Shown here piece by piece: positions 1-7,200 of a stretch of 32,011 bases of DNA. Every line of letters starts with the position of its first letter. The first letter of the stretch is position 1. This DNA comes from Clostridiales bacterium (GTDB lineage: Bacteria; Bacillota; Clostridia; Christensenellales; DTU072). The notes under the pieces were generated by a model, which was not told where the DNA came from, searched no databases, and worked only from the letters and a program-made list of their open reading frames with translations. The stretch lies in NCBI GenBank assembly GCA_012841525.1, contig DUUO01000067.1, positions 1-32,011 of the forward strand, read 5' to 3'. Both the position numbers and the translations under genes were made by a program.

Positions 1-244
1 ATAACTTAGTTAATTCTCAAATTAATTAACGCTTGCTTTCGCTATGCGTTTAGTTCTACTAAACATCGTCTGTTCAATTGTCAAGTTGCATTACTGCCGC
101 TTTTTACGGCAGCCTTTATATAATATAACCTCACTAAATCATTGTCAAATGTTTTTTTAACATTTTAATTACAATTTCAGATGAAGTTAAATTATTACTA
201 TTTATTGCTTTTTCAACTATACTTTTTTATAATTATATAGTCTT
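1..244. other. Left-edge intergenic stretch with a GC-rich hairpin
   Basis: No coding region is visible. A six-base-pair stem CTGCCG/CGGCAG (94-99 and 107-112, seven-base loop) stands out from the AT-rich background. Further left, GTTTAG/CTAAAC-type pairing occurs around 50-66. On the minus strand TTGACAATTGAACAG (about 70-84) followed by these hairpins resembles leader or spacer DNA next to Firmicutes rRNA operons. No good -10 box sits 17 bases on and no rRNA sequence is inside the window, so this reading is speculative. Positions 113-244 hold only AT-rich sequence. Confidence 0.25.
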
Positions 245-321
245 GTACCCGTAGCTCAGCTGGATAGAGCGTGAGATTCCGGATCTCAAAGCCAAAGGTT
301 CAATTCCTTTCGGGTACACCA
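245..321 (+). tRNA. tRNA-Arg (anticodon CCG)
   Basis: A full cloverleaf can be drawn. The acceptor stem is GTACCCG (245-251) with CGGGTAC (311-317), the D stem GCTC/GAGC (254-257, 267-270), the anticodon stem TGAGA/TCTCA (272-276, 284-288) and the T stem AAAGG/CCTTT (294-298, 306-310) with loop TTCAATT. The seven-base anticodon loop TTCCGGA gives anticodon CCG at 279-281, reading the arginine codon CGG, which is rare in such an AT-rich genome. The discriminator is A318 and CCA is encoded (319-321). A short T run follows at 324-330 without a convincing hairpin. Confidence 0.95.
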
Positions 322-555
322 CATTTTTTACAACAAAAAATGAGATGCGAAGTCAATTATAACAAAATATGAATCTTTTTGTCAAGTAACCTAGGACAAA
401 AATCGAAAAACTAATCAACTTTTTTGCTCGCTTAATTAGTCTTACTGATTAGCCATTACTATTATATTGATATCGTCAATTTAAATCAAACAAAATTAAG
501 AGATAAATTAAAGTTTTTAATGTAAAATGTTCATATCATCAAGATAGACACACAA

Positions 556-776
556 GGCTAATTATGTACAAAACTTAACAATGATTTTATGAGCAAAAAA
601 TATAAAAATTAGAATTAAATTACGCAAAAGAACAAAACAGTTGTAGTTGCTTGTATAAGCAATAAATATAAATTAGGGTTAAATTATAATAAAAACAAAA
701 CAGTTGTAGTTGGTTTTATAAACAATAAATATAAATTAGGATCAAATTATGAAAAAAAACAAAACAGTTGTAGTTG
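556..776. repeat. Tandem copies of the mnmA start region
   Basis: The 17-mer CAAAACAGTTGTAGTTG occurs at 633-649, 696-712 and 760-776 (spacings 63 and 64); the last lies inside mnmA codons 4-9. Flanking sequence matches too: ATAAATATAAATTAGG precedes the start region in the two gene-proximal copies. A fourth, older copy can be aligned at about 556-612. At the place of the mnmA ATG (749) the upstream copies read ATA (686) and ACG (622), so they do not offer competing starts. The rest of 322-555 shows no gene; a weak CTAATCA/TGATTAG dyad lies at about 410-453. Confidence 0.9.
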
Positions 777-1816
777 GAATGAGTGGAGGCGTAGATAGTT
801 CTGTTGCGGCATATCTTTTGAAGCAAGAAGGATATAACGTCATTGGTCTTTTTATGAAAAACTGGGAAGAAACTGATGAAGATGGGGTTTGCACCGCACA
901 GGCAGATTATGAAGATGTTGTCGCTGTTTCAAATAAATTAGATATTCCATATTACACCATCAATTTATCAAAGCAATATTGGGATAGAGTTTTTAATCAT
1001 TTTTTAGATGAATATAAAAAAGGAAGAACTCCAAATCCCGATGTTTTATGCAATAGAGAAATTAAATTTGGGCCCTTTCAAGATTTTGCAAAGCAAATAG
1101 GTGCAGATTATATTGCAACAGGACATTATTGCGGAAATATCGTTATTGATGGCAGAACATATTTAACAAAAGCGAAAGATGAAAACAAAGATCAAACATA
1201 TTTCTTAAATCAAGTCAGCGAAAAGCAAATTGAAAATGTCATATTCCCCCTATCTTCAATTGATAAAAATGAAGTTAGAAAAATTGCAACAGAGCAAGGG
1301 TTTTCAACTGCTAACAAAAAAGATAGCACAGGAATATGCTTTATTGGCGAAAGACACTTTAGAAACTTTTTATCTAATTATATTCCAATGAAAGAAGGAG
1401 ATATTAAAACTTTAGGTGGAAAAACTGTAGGTAGACATAGTGGCGTTTTTTACTACACCATTGGTCAAAGAAAAGGTCTTGGCATTGGTGGCGGTGGCAA
1501 TGGAAATCCATGGTTTGTTATAAAAAAAGATGTTAAAAACAACATTTTATATGTATCACAAGGTGAATCTTCAGAGCTTTTTTCTAAATCACTAATCGCT
1601 GATGATTTTAATTTTATAACCACATCTTTAGAAGATGGTGAAAAAGTAGAAGTAAGAATTAGACATCGTCAACCTCTGCAAAAAGCAATACTTAATTATT
1701 TAACCAAAGATTCAATTGAAATTGCTTTTGAAAAACCTCAACGTGCAATTGCAAGTGGACAATATGCAGTAGTTTATAAAGGAAACATTTGTTATGGAGG
1801 CGGAGTAATACGCTAA
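749..1816 (+). CDS. mnmA: tRNA-specific 2-thiouridylase MnmA
   Basis: MnmA adenylates U34 of tRNA-Lys, -Glu and -Gln and replaces its 2-oxygen with sulfur delivered as a persulfide; it acts in the cytoplasm. The 355 residues match the family's usual length. The PP-loop motif GMSGGVDSS is at residues 10-18. The first catalytic cysteine is C101 in the TPNPDVLCN motif and the second is C197 in STGICFIGERHF, which is where the family carries its disulfide pair. A C-terminal beta-barrel follows, ending in GQYAVVY...GGGVI. The ATG at 749 is preceded by AGGA at 739-742. The region ahead of the start is tandemly repeated, so the native promoter may lie within or above the array. No adjacent sulfur-donor desulfurase gene is visible. 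Confidence 0.97.
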   Translation: MKKNKTVVVGMSGGVDSSVAAYLLKQEGYNVIGLFMKNWEETDEDGVCTAQADYEDVVAVSNKLDIPYYTINLSKQYWDRVFNHFLDEYKKGRTPNPDVLCNREIKFGPFQDFAKQIGADYIATGHYCGNIVIDGRTYLTKAKDENKDQTYFLNQVSEKQIENVIFPLSSIDKNEVRKIATEQGFSTANKKDSTGICFIGERHFRNFLSNYIPMKEGDIKTLGGKTVGRHSGVFYYTIGQRKGLGIGGGGNGNPWFVIKKDVKNNILYVSQGESSELFSKSLIADDFNFITTSLEDGEKVEVRIRHRQPLQKAILNYLTKDSIEIAFEKPQRAIASGQYAVVYKGNICYGGGVIR

Positions 1817-1850
1817 CTTTACATCACTCTTTTAATATTTTGCACTTTTA

Positions 1851-1880
1851 TTTACAGTATCAAATATTAAATGATACAAT
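1851..1880 (+). promoter_or_regulatory. Candidate sigma-A promoter of the small lipoprotein gene
   Basis: TTTACA at 1851-1856 and TACAAT at 1875-1880 are separated by 18 bases, in the gap between mnmA and the lipoprotein gene. The start codon is about 50 bases below the expected transcription start. Confidence 0.45.
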
Positions 1881-1933
1881 AATCCTAATCAACATATACT
1901 AAAAAATATATTAAGCATTAAACATTTAAAATT

Positions 1934-2314
1934 ATGAAACACAAGAAAACAAAATTTTTCATTTTAATAACAATCATCTTAGTAGTTTGTCTATTTTTTG
2001 CAGGCTGTATACCAAGTACAATGTCTAAAGCAAAGAAAAAGATGATGAACAAAGGATATATTTTAACAAAAGAAGAAGAATTTCAACAACCTGATGAAAA
2101 TGGTTTGTTGGGTCGTCTACTATTTGCAAAAAAAGACAATGCTAGCGAAGGTTGTGATGCATATTTATATGACACGGAAGAGAATGCAAAAAAAATGCTT
2201 GAAGGTTCTCTTGATACAGTCTTTATAGGTGGAGATTACTATCGTGTAAAATATGGAAAATGGATTATTCTTGGCTCATCTCAAGCTCTGAGAGATTTTA
2301 AAAGTATCATTTAA
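1934..2314 (+). CDS. Small predicted lipoprotein, function unknown
   Basis: The product is 126 residues. It begins with a basic stretch (MKHKKTK), a hydrophobic segment of about 17 residues and the lipobox FAGC, with the lipidated cysteine at residue 25. It is therefore expected on the outer face of the membrane after signal peptidase II cleavage. The mature part is short, lysine-rich and acidic in turns, and I recognise no domain; the mid-section (DAYLYDTEENAKKML) looks like a small alpha/beta fold. No clear Shine-Dalgarno sequence precedes the ATG, although the start is fixed by the signal peptide. It appears to be monocistronic, between mnmA and the convergent transketolase genes. Confidence 0.7.
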   Translation: MKHKKTKFFILITIILVVCLFFAGCIPSTMSKAKKKMMNKGYILTKEEEFQQPDENGLLGRLLFAKKDNASEGCDAYLYDTEENAKKMLEGSLDTVFIGGDYYRVKYGKWIILGSSQALRDFKSII

Positions 2315-2386
2315 AACAACTTAATATATCAAATTTTTATTATTATTTTGAACAACCAGATATACCAAAATTATTCTTTTCTTTTT
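2315..2386. repeat. Degenerate 36-bp tandem pair after the lipoprotein gene
   Basis: AACAAC at 2315 and again at 2351 opens two aligned 36-base units. They share ATATA, CAAA and a T-rich second half at matching positions. The first unit starts directly after the stop codon. No coding content was recognised. Confidence 0.5.
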
Positions 2387-2401
2387 ACTTTTTCAAATCT
2401 T

Positions 2402-2450
2402 AATAAAACAAAAAACCTCCAAAAATCATAATATACTAACTTTTGGAGGT
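2402..2450 (-). terminator. Intrinsic terminator of the transketolase operon
   Basis: A perfect ten-base-pair stem (ACCTCCAAAA at 2415-2424 with TTTTGGAGGT at 2441-2450, 16-base loop) is followed on the minus strand by TTTTTGTTTTATT. It lies 25 bases past the stop of the transketolase C-terminal subunit gene. Confidence 0.88.
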
Positions 2451-2474
2451 AAAAATTAAATAAAATATTTGTTT

Positions 2475-3413
2475 TTATTTCACTTTAAGAACATCTTTTG
2501 CTGCTTTTACAACATCTTTAACTTCCATATTAAAGACTTTTCTCAAATATGCTTCTTTTCCAACTTCACCAAATTTTTCTTTGACACCAACAGATCTCAA
2601 AGGCGCTGGATAGTTTTCAACAAGTGCTTCGCTTACTGCACTAGTTAATGCGCCCATAACATTATGATTTTCTGCTGTTACAACTGCACCTGTTTTCTTA
2701 ACAGATTTAATAATTGTTTCTGAATCTAAAGGTTTTACAGTTGGGGAACAAACTACTTCTGCTGATATTCCTTCTTTTAATAGCTCTTCTCTTGCATCTA
2801 AAGCAGTTTTTACCATTATTCCTGATGCTACAATAGTTAAGTCTTTCCCTTCTTCAAGCACCATTGCTTTAAATAAATCAAACTTTAGGTCATCTTTATG
2901 TACAATTGGGGGTGCCTTTCTATGCATTCTTATATATACAGGGCCATAATGTTTATGTATTTGTGGAAGTGCTTGAGAAAGTTCTATAACATCGGTTGGC
3001 TCGTAAATTACAATATTTGGAATTGATCTTAGTATTCCAATATCTTCAAAAGGCATATGAGTTCCGCCGTTTAACTCTGCACATATTCCAGGATCTTCTC
3101 CTACTATTTTTACATTTTGTTTTGAATAACAAATGGAAATCATAACTTGGTCTGCTATTCGCCTTGTTGCAAATGGACCAAATGTTGTTATATATGGAAT
3201 AAATCCATATGTAGATAAACCTGCTGCAACCCCTGCCATATTTGCTTCTGCTATTCCAACATTGAGCATTCTCTCAGGATAAACATCATTTAAGCAAATA
3301 GTTGTTGAACATTTAGATAAGTCAGCATCTACGACAACAACATTTTCGTTTTTTGCCATTTCATTTCTTAAAAACTCTACTAAAACATCTCTCATTAACA
3401 TATCTTTTAACAT
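2475..3413 (-). CDS. Transketolase, C-terminal subunit
   Basis: This is the second half of a split transketolase (312 residues), carrying the pyrimidine-binding and C-terminal domains. With the N-terminal subunit it moves two-carbon units between sugar phosphates in the non-oxidative pentose phosphate pathway, using thiamine diphosphate. Recognisable segments are RMLNVGIAEANMAGVAAGL, containing the glutamate that activates the cofactor, and the FGPFATRRIADQV and GTHMPFEDIGILRSIPN motifs. I start it at the ATG at 3413, which overlaps the upstream stop as TAATG and has AGAGGTG just ahead. A longer frame that opens further upstream runs through the neighbouring gene and is not real. The overlap implies translational coupling in a two-gene operon, ending at the terminator at 2402-2450. 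Confidence 0.95.
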   Translation of the reverse strand: MLKDMLMRDVLVEFLRNEMAKNENVVVVDADLSKCSTTICLNDVYPERMLNVGIAEANMAGVAAGLSTYGFIPYITTFGPFATRRIADQVMISICYSKQNVKIVGEDPGICAELNGGTHMPFEDIGILRSIPNIVIYEPTDVIELSQALPQIHKHYGPVYIRMHRKAPPIVHKDDLKFDLFKAMVLEEGKDLTIVASGIMVKTALDAREELLKEGISAEVVCSPTVKPLDSETIIKSVKKTGAVVTAENHNVMGALTSAVSEALVENYPAPLRSVGVKEKFGEVGKEAYLRKVFNMEVKDVVKAAKDVLKVK

Positions 3414-4234
3414 TATGCACCTCTTATCTCTTTTATTGCAGCTTCGACTTGATCTGCCTTTATTGACATTGAGTGGCTTCCTGTCCAAGCATTTTCAACA
3501 AAACTAACCCCTTTACCTTTTACAGTATGAAGTATAATCATTTTTGGCTTATCTTTAACACTTTTTGCTTTAATGATTGCTTTGTCTATAGCCTCAACAT
3601 CATTTCCGTCAAAGACTTCTATAACTTCCCAATTGAAAGCTCTCCATTTATCTGCAAGTGGTTCAATATTATTAATTTTTGAGATTTCACCATCTAATTG
3701 CAATTTATTAAAGTCAGTAAACGCTATCAAATTGTCAAGTTTCATATGACCTGCATACATTGCTGCTTCCCAAATTTGTCCTTCTTGGCTTTCACCATCA
3801 CCAATTATTGCATATGATGTCGCACCATCTTTTCTCAATTTTGCTCCAATTGCAATTCCAACAGCAGCACTCAACCCTTGGCCTAATGAACCAGCGGTCA
3901 TATCAACGCCAACAGTTTTAATCATATCACAGTGACTTGGAAGATTTGTTCCACCTTGATTTAATGTTAATAATTCAGATTTTGGGAAATATCCTTTTTC
4001 TGCTAAAACAGCATATATTGCAGGACCTGCATGGCCTTTACTACAAACTAATCTATCACGACCTTCCATTTTAGGATTTTTAGGATCAATATTCATATGC
4101 TTGCCATACAAAACTGCTAGGACATCTGCGATGGATAAACTTCCTCCTATATGTCCAACGCCAATGCTGCCAATACATTCAACGATGTTAATACGTATTT
4201 GCTTGGCAAATTCTTTTAAATTTTCATAATTCAT
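3413..4234 (-). CDS. Transketolase, N-terminal (TPP-binding) subunit
   Basis: This is the first half of the split enzyme (273 residues), the thiamine-diphosphate and Mg-binding domain. Diagnostic motifs are GHIGGSLSIADVLAVLYG near residue 27, SKGHAGPAIYAVL, and the cofactor motif GDGESQEGQIWEA followed by the asparagine in DFNKLQLDG. Split transketolases of about 270 plus 310 residues are common in clostridia and archaea, so the division is not a frameshift, and the TAATG junction confirms an evolved gene border. The ATG is preceded by a strong AGGAGG (spacing six). Transcription probably starts at the promoter at 4314-4342. Confidence 0.96.
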   Translation of the reverse strand: MNYENLKEFAKQIRINIVECIGSIGVGHIGGSLSIADVLAVLYGKHMNIDPKNPKMEGRDRLVCSKGHAGPAIYAVLAEKGYFPKSELLTLNQGGTNLPSHCDMIKTVGVDMTAGSLGQGLSAAVGIAIGAKLRKDGATSYAIIGDGESQEGQIWEAAMYAGHMKLDNLIAFTDFNKLQLDGEISKINNIEPLADKWRAFNWEVIEVFDGNDVEAIDKAIIKAKSVKDKPKMIILHTVKGKGVSFVENAWTGSHSMSIKADQVEAAIKEIRGA

Positions 4235-4313
4235 TACAACCTCCTACTTTACATAATATTTTTACAAAAAACTGTATATTTTATTTAATTTTTAATTAAA
4301 ACCATATACTTAA

Positions 4314-4342
4314 AGTGTATAACCGTAAAGACATGTTGTCAA
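4314..4342 (-). promoter_or_regulatory. Sigma-A promoter of the transketolase operon
   Basis: On the minus strand TTGACA (4337-4342) and TACACT (4314-4319) are 17 bases apart; an overlapping TATACA would give a 15-base spacer. The start codon is about 75 bases further on. No riboswitch was recognised in the leader. Confidence 0.6.
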
Positions 4343-4474
4343 TCTCAACTTTTTCTAAAACCCCTTCCCTTTAGCGTTGTAATTCAAAAAATTCCAATTT
4401 AATTTTATCTTTATTTTGAATTTATTTATCAATTATCGTTAATTGTATATTTACATTTGTTTATTTCCCTAATT

Positions 4475-4505
4475 TATACACTTTACATAAATAAAGGTAT
4501 ATAAT
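4475..4505 (+). promoter_or_regulatory. Possible promoter of the acyltransferase gene
   Basis: A perfect TATAAT lies at 4500-4505, 28 bases ahead of the start codon. The best -35 candidates (TATACA 19 bases away, TTTACA 12 bases away) have poor spacing, so only the -10 box is convincing. With the transketolase promoter it makes 4235-4533 a divergent promoter region; nothing else is seen there. Confidence 0.35.
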
Positions 4506-4533
4506 GTATCTATGACTTTGAGAGGTTAAATAT

Positions 4534-5355
4534 ATGAATGACATTACAAAAACAGCAATAAAATGGGCAAAAGAATTAGGGTTTAGTGATGACTGGCTAG
4601 AACAAATTGAAAACTACAACTATCCTGGCGATTTAATTCCATATAACAAGAAAAACAAAGGACTTAAAGAAAAAAATGATTACATGTTAAATTTAGTTTC
4701 ATATCTAAATTACTGTAATTTATTTGAACAAAATTTTGAAAAACTTGGAATTCCAAGAAAAATCTTATTAGATTCTCTTAATGATATTAAAATATGGAGT
4801 TATAGACATAAAGAAATATTTGATGAATATGGAGTTAAAGAAATCAATTGGCTTGTACATCTTGGTGAAAATAAAATGTTTACAATTGGAAGGTTAGAAT
4901 ACAAGATGGGAAGATATCTATTTCCTGTTCACAGAAAAAAACTTTGGCCTTTATCTCGTGTAATGGAAATACATATTCCTCGTGGCGAAAGAATTACCAA
5001 GGAAAATTTATTACATTCTCTAAATGATGCAGTAGAATTTTTTGATAATTATTTTCCAAATTATAAATTTAACTATTTCACTTGCAGTTCATGGATGCTA
5101 GATCCAAACTTAAAAGAAATTTTACCAAAAGATTCTGGTATTATGATTTTCCAAAGCATATTTGATATTGTGGGCTCAATTCCTTTAGTGGATCATATTC
5201 GTTTTGTTTTTGGCGAAAAATGGAATAAAGACAATATTAAAGATTTTGAATGTAAAACTTCATTGCAAAAAAAATTAAAACAAAGAATTTTAAATAAAGA
5301 AAAATTAAGCTTTGGCCTTGGTGTCATTAACAAAAACGACATTGAAAAAATTTAG
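4534..5355 (+). CDS. Acyltransferase of the NAT_N/GNAT_C two-domain type
   Basis: The 273-residue protein resembles a family often annotated only as acyltransferase domain-containing protein: a helical N-acyltransferase N-terminal domain (about residues 1-110) and a GNAT-like C-terminal domain (about 111-270). The conserved C-terminal segments are IHIPRGERIT (146-155), CSSWMLDPNLKEILP (184-198) and SGIMIFQSIF (201-210). The family is presumed to move an acyl group from acyl-CoA, but its substrate is not known to me. The ATG at 4534 has AGAGG at 4521-4525. It stands alone between a divergent transketolase operon and a convergent ferredoxin gene, so context does not narrow the role. The family assignment rests on motif memory. 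Confidence 0.65.
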   Translation: MNDITKTAIKWAKELGFSDDWLEQIENYNYPGDLIPYNKKNKGLKEKNDYMLNLVSYLNYCNLFEQNFEKLGIPRKILLDSLNDIKIWSYRHKEIFDEYGVKEINWLVHLGENKMFTIGRLEYKMGRYLFPVHRKKLWPLSRVMEIHIPRGERITKENLLHSLNDAVEFFDNYFPNYKFNYFTCSSWMLDPNLKEILPKDSGIMIFQSIFDIVGSIPLVDHIRFVFGEKWNKDNIKDFECKTSLQKKLKQRILNKEKLSFGLGVINKNDIEKI

Positions 5356-5384
5356 CATTAAAATACAACAAAAAAACATTCTAA

Positions 5385-5610
5385 AATGAAAAGGAGCTGT
5401 TTTTACAGCTCTTTTCTTTTATTAAAATATCTTATCCTTCACCAATGTCTTTTTATAACAACTACATTTAAAAGAAAAAAGAGCTGCTATTGCAGCCGCT
5501 TTCTTTTATTAAAATATATCTTATCCCTCACCAATGTCTTTTTAGAACAACTACATTTAAAAGAAAAAAGAGCTGCTATTGCAGCCCTTTTGTTTTTGTT
5601 AAAATATATC
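5385..5610. repeat. Three tandem terminator-bearing units from the ferredoxin gene end
   Basis: Three units of 87-89 bases each contain a GC-rich hairpin: GAGCTGtttttaCAGCTC (5394-5411), GAGCTGCtattGCAGC (from 5481) and the same again from 5570. Between hairpins, AAAATATATCTTAT and a following stretch align with the last eight or so codons of the ferredoxin gene plus its stop (5611-5640), so the unit is ferredoxin tail plus terminator. The right-most copy is the gene's own. On the minus strand each hairpin is followed by a T-rich run. The left-most also ends with CTTTTCTTTTATT on the plus strand and can terminate the acyltransferase transcript. Confidence 0.88.
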
Positions 5611-5784
5611 TTATTCTTCGCTAATTGCTTCTTGTGGACAAGCATCCATACATGCACCACAGCTTAAGCATTCATCAGCATCAATAACATAAGCATCATC
5701 TCCAGCGGAAATTGCTCCTACTGGGCATTCACCCTCACAAACTCCACATGAAATACATTCGTCTTTATTAATTACATATGCCAT
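5611..5784 (-). CDS. 2[4Fe-4S] ferredoxin
   Basis: This is a 57-residue electron carrier of the clostridial type. Translation from the ATG at 5782-5784 gives MAYVINKDEC, then the first cluster motif with cysteines 10, 13, 16 and 20 (CxxCxxCxxxCP) and the second with cysteines 39, 42, 45 and 49. Length and spacing are exactly those of bacterial 2[4Fe-4S] ferredoxins, which carry low-potential electrons for pyruvate:ferredoxin oxidoreductase, hydrogenase and similar enzymes in anaerobes. GGAGGT lies eight bases ahead of the ATG and a near-consensus promoter lies at 5823-5851, so it is a well-expressed single gene. Its 3' end is repeated twice downstream together with the terminator. Confidence 0.95.
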   Translation of the reverse strand: MAYVINKDECISCGVCEGECPVGAISAGDDAYVIDADECLSCGACMDACPQEAISEE

Positions 5785-5822
5785 ATTCTAACCTCCATAA
5801 TAAATAAACTTTCTTACAAATT

Positions 5823-5851
5823 ATTATACCACTATAGCACATTGTGGTCAA
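5823..5851 (-). promoter_or_regulatory. Ferredoxin promoter
   Basis: TTGACC (5846-5851) and TATAAT (5823-5828) are 17 bases apart on the minus strand, and TGG ahead of the -10 box makes it an extended -10. It is a strong sigma-A type promoter 38 bases above the start codon. Confidence 0.85.
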
Positions 5852-5886
5852 TCTTGAATTAATTTTTTATTGCATCATTTTTGTTT

Positions 5887-6930
5887 TTATTTTTTTCTCT
5901 TCTTTACGATCAGATTTTTTGCATTTTTAGCATTTTGTTTTTTCTTTTTATCTTTACTTACAGTATTATTATTTCCTTTTGCAGCAGATTTTTGTTTTTT
6001 GCTTTTATCTAAACTTTCAGTATTATCCTTTTGCTTTTTGTCTAAATTTTCAGCATTATCATTTTCCTTTGCCGATGATTTTTGTTTTGACTTTCCTTCA
6101 CCTTTATTTTCTCTAACTTGAGTTATCTCATCAACATCAAACTCATGCTCTTTGATATTTGTGTCTTCATCTTCTTGAAGAAAACGAACTTTAACCTTTT
6201 CTTTCAAAGTAGCTGTGCTAATAACTTTTCCTCTACCCATTGGAGTATTTACCAGTGAACCTACTTTTGGAAGTTTTGCTGCAACTCTTTCATAATGATC
6301 ATTTTCAAATTTTAGACAGCACATTAATTTACCACAAAAACCACTAACTGCTGTTGGATTTAATGATAAGTCTTGAATTTTTGCCATTTTTATTGATGTT
6401 TTTTCATAATCTTTCAAAAATCTTGCACAACAACATTCCATTCCACAAGGAGCAAGAGCACCATACATTTTTACACTATCTCTTTCATATATTTGTCGCA
6501 ATTCTATTCTTGTCCTGAATTTTGCGGCTAATGATTTTACAAGCTCTCTAAAATCAACTCTTTCATCTGCAGTAAAATATATTATGAGTTTTGATCTGTC
6601 AAAGGTATATTCAGCACCAATAACTTTCATATCAAGTTTATGCTCTCTTACTTGCTCTACTGTAGTTTTTAATATTTCTGATTTTTCAGAAAGATTTTTT
6701 TCGTGTTGTTTTATATCTTCTTTTGTTGCAAGTCGGATTACTGGCTTTAAGTTGCCTTTTATACTATCTTCTGGAATCATTTTATTGGCAAAGGAAATAG
6801 TACCACACTCAAAACCTCTAGAAGTTTCCACAATAACTTTATCGGAAACTTTAAATTCCATATCTTGTGGATCGAAATAATAGACCTTGGGATTGCTATC
6901 AAAAACTACACCTACTACAACTTTTCCCAT
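5887..6930 (-). CDS. ricT: PSP1-domain protein RicT (YaaT)
   Basis: RicT is part of the Ric complex (with RicA/YmcA and RicF/YlbF), which binds Fe-S clusters and promotes RNase Y-dependent mRNA maturation in B. subtilis. The 347-residue product has an N-terminal region (GKVVVGVVFDSNPKVYYFD), the PSP1 core and the cysteine cluster PCGMECCCARFL (C162, C166-168) and GFCGKLMCCLKFE (C199, C204, C205). Residues from about 276 form a lysine/asparagine-rich tail of degenerate repeats, far longer than usual. It is the last of the three genes tmk-holB-ricT, in the B. subtilis order but with long gaps. The start follows a GAGGT (GTGAGGTATAA) sequence. Confidence 0.93.
   Translation of the reverse strand: MGKVVVGVVFDSNPKVYYFDPQDMEFKVSDKVIVETSRGFECGTISFANKMIPEDSIKGNLKPVIRLATKEDIKQHEKNLSEKSEILKTTVEQVREHKLDMKVIGAEYTFDRSKLIIYFTADERVDFRELVKSLAAKFRTRIELRQIYERDSVKMYGALAPCGMECCCARFLKDYEKTSIKMAKIQDLSLNPTAVSGFCGKLMCCLKFENDHYERVAAKLPKVGSLVNTPMGRGKVISTATLKEKVKVRFLQEDEDTNIKEHEFDVDEITQVRENKGEGKSKQKSSAKENDNAENLDKKQKDNTESLDKSKKQKSAAKGNNNTVSKDKKKKQNAKNAKNLIVKKRKK
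5935..6090. repeat. In-frame tandem repeat coding the RicT tail
   Basis: About three units align, with the mark CAGTATTAT/CAGCATTAT at 5961, 6018 and 6051 (spacings 57 and 33, both multiples of three). They encode variants of KQKSSAKENDNAENLDK, the middle one shortened by eight codons. The frame is kept throughout. Confidence 0.8.
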
Positions 6931-6970
6931 TTATACCTCACAATAATTTCAATATATTATTTATTATTTT

Positions 6971-7120
6971 AACATAAAATATTGTTATTTATTAATGTTT
7001 TTTATATCGTTTAATATCTTAACAAAAATTATTCCTACTCATAATGTTTTGATACGCAGTTAAATATCTTCAACAAAAACTATTCTTATCCTTGATGCTT
7101 TAATTTACCATTAACACTTT
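6971..7120. repeat. Three degenerate 50-bp tandem units between holB and ricT
   Basis: Units 6971-7020, 7021-7070 and about 7071-7120 align along their whole length, each opening with AACATAAAA or AACAAAAA and the first two closing with TTTAATATCTT or TTAAATATCTT. No clear coding ancestry was found. The rest of the 270-base gap (6931-7200) is plain AT-rich sequence without a promoter I can defend. Confidence 0.72.
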
Positions 7121-7200
7121 TGCAAAAAAACAAATCTTTATTTTAATCTAAATAAATAAATCGCCACACAACACAATTAAAACTTTAATATTTATTAAAA

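Noticed and set aside
3413..3488. Longer N-terminus for the transketolase C-terminal subunit
   Set aside because: It would run 75 bases into the N-terminal subunit gene in another frame, its residues do not look like the family, and the TAATG junction with AGAGGTG gives a proper start.
5386..6121. Plus-strand open frames over the ferredoxin terminators and the ricT end
   Set aside because: They read through repeated terminator hairpins or antisense to ricT, give low-complexity Phe/Leu-rich products and have no ribosome site.
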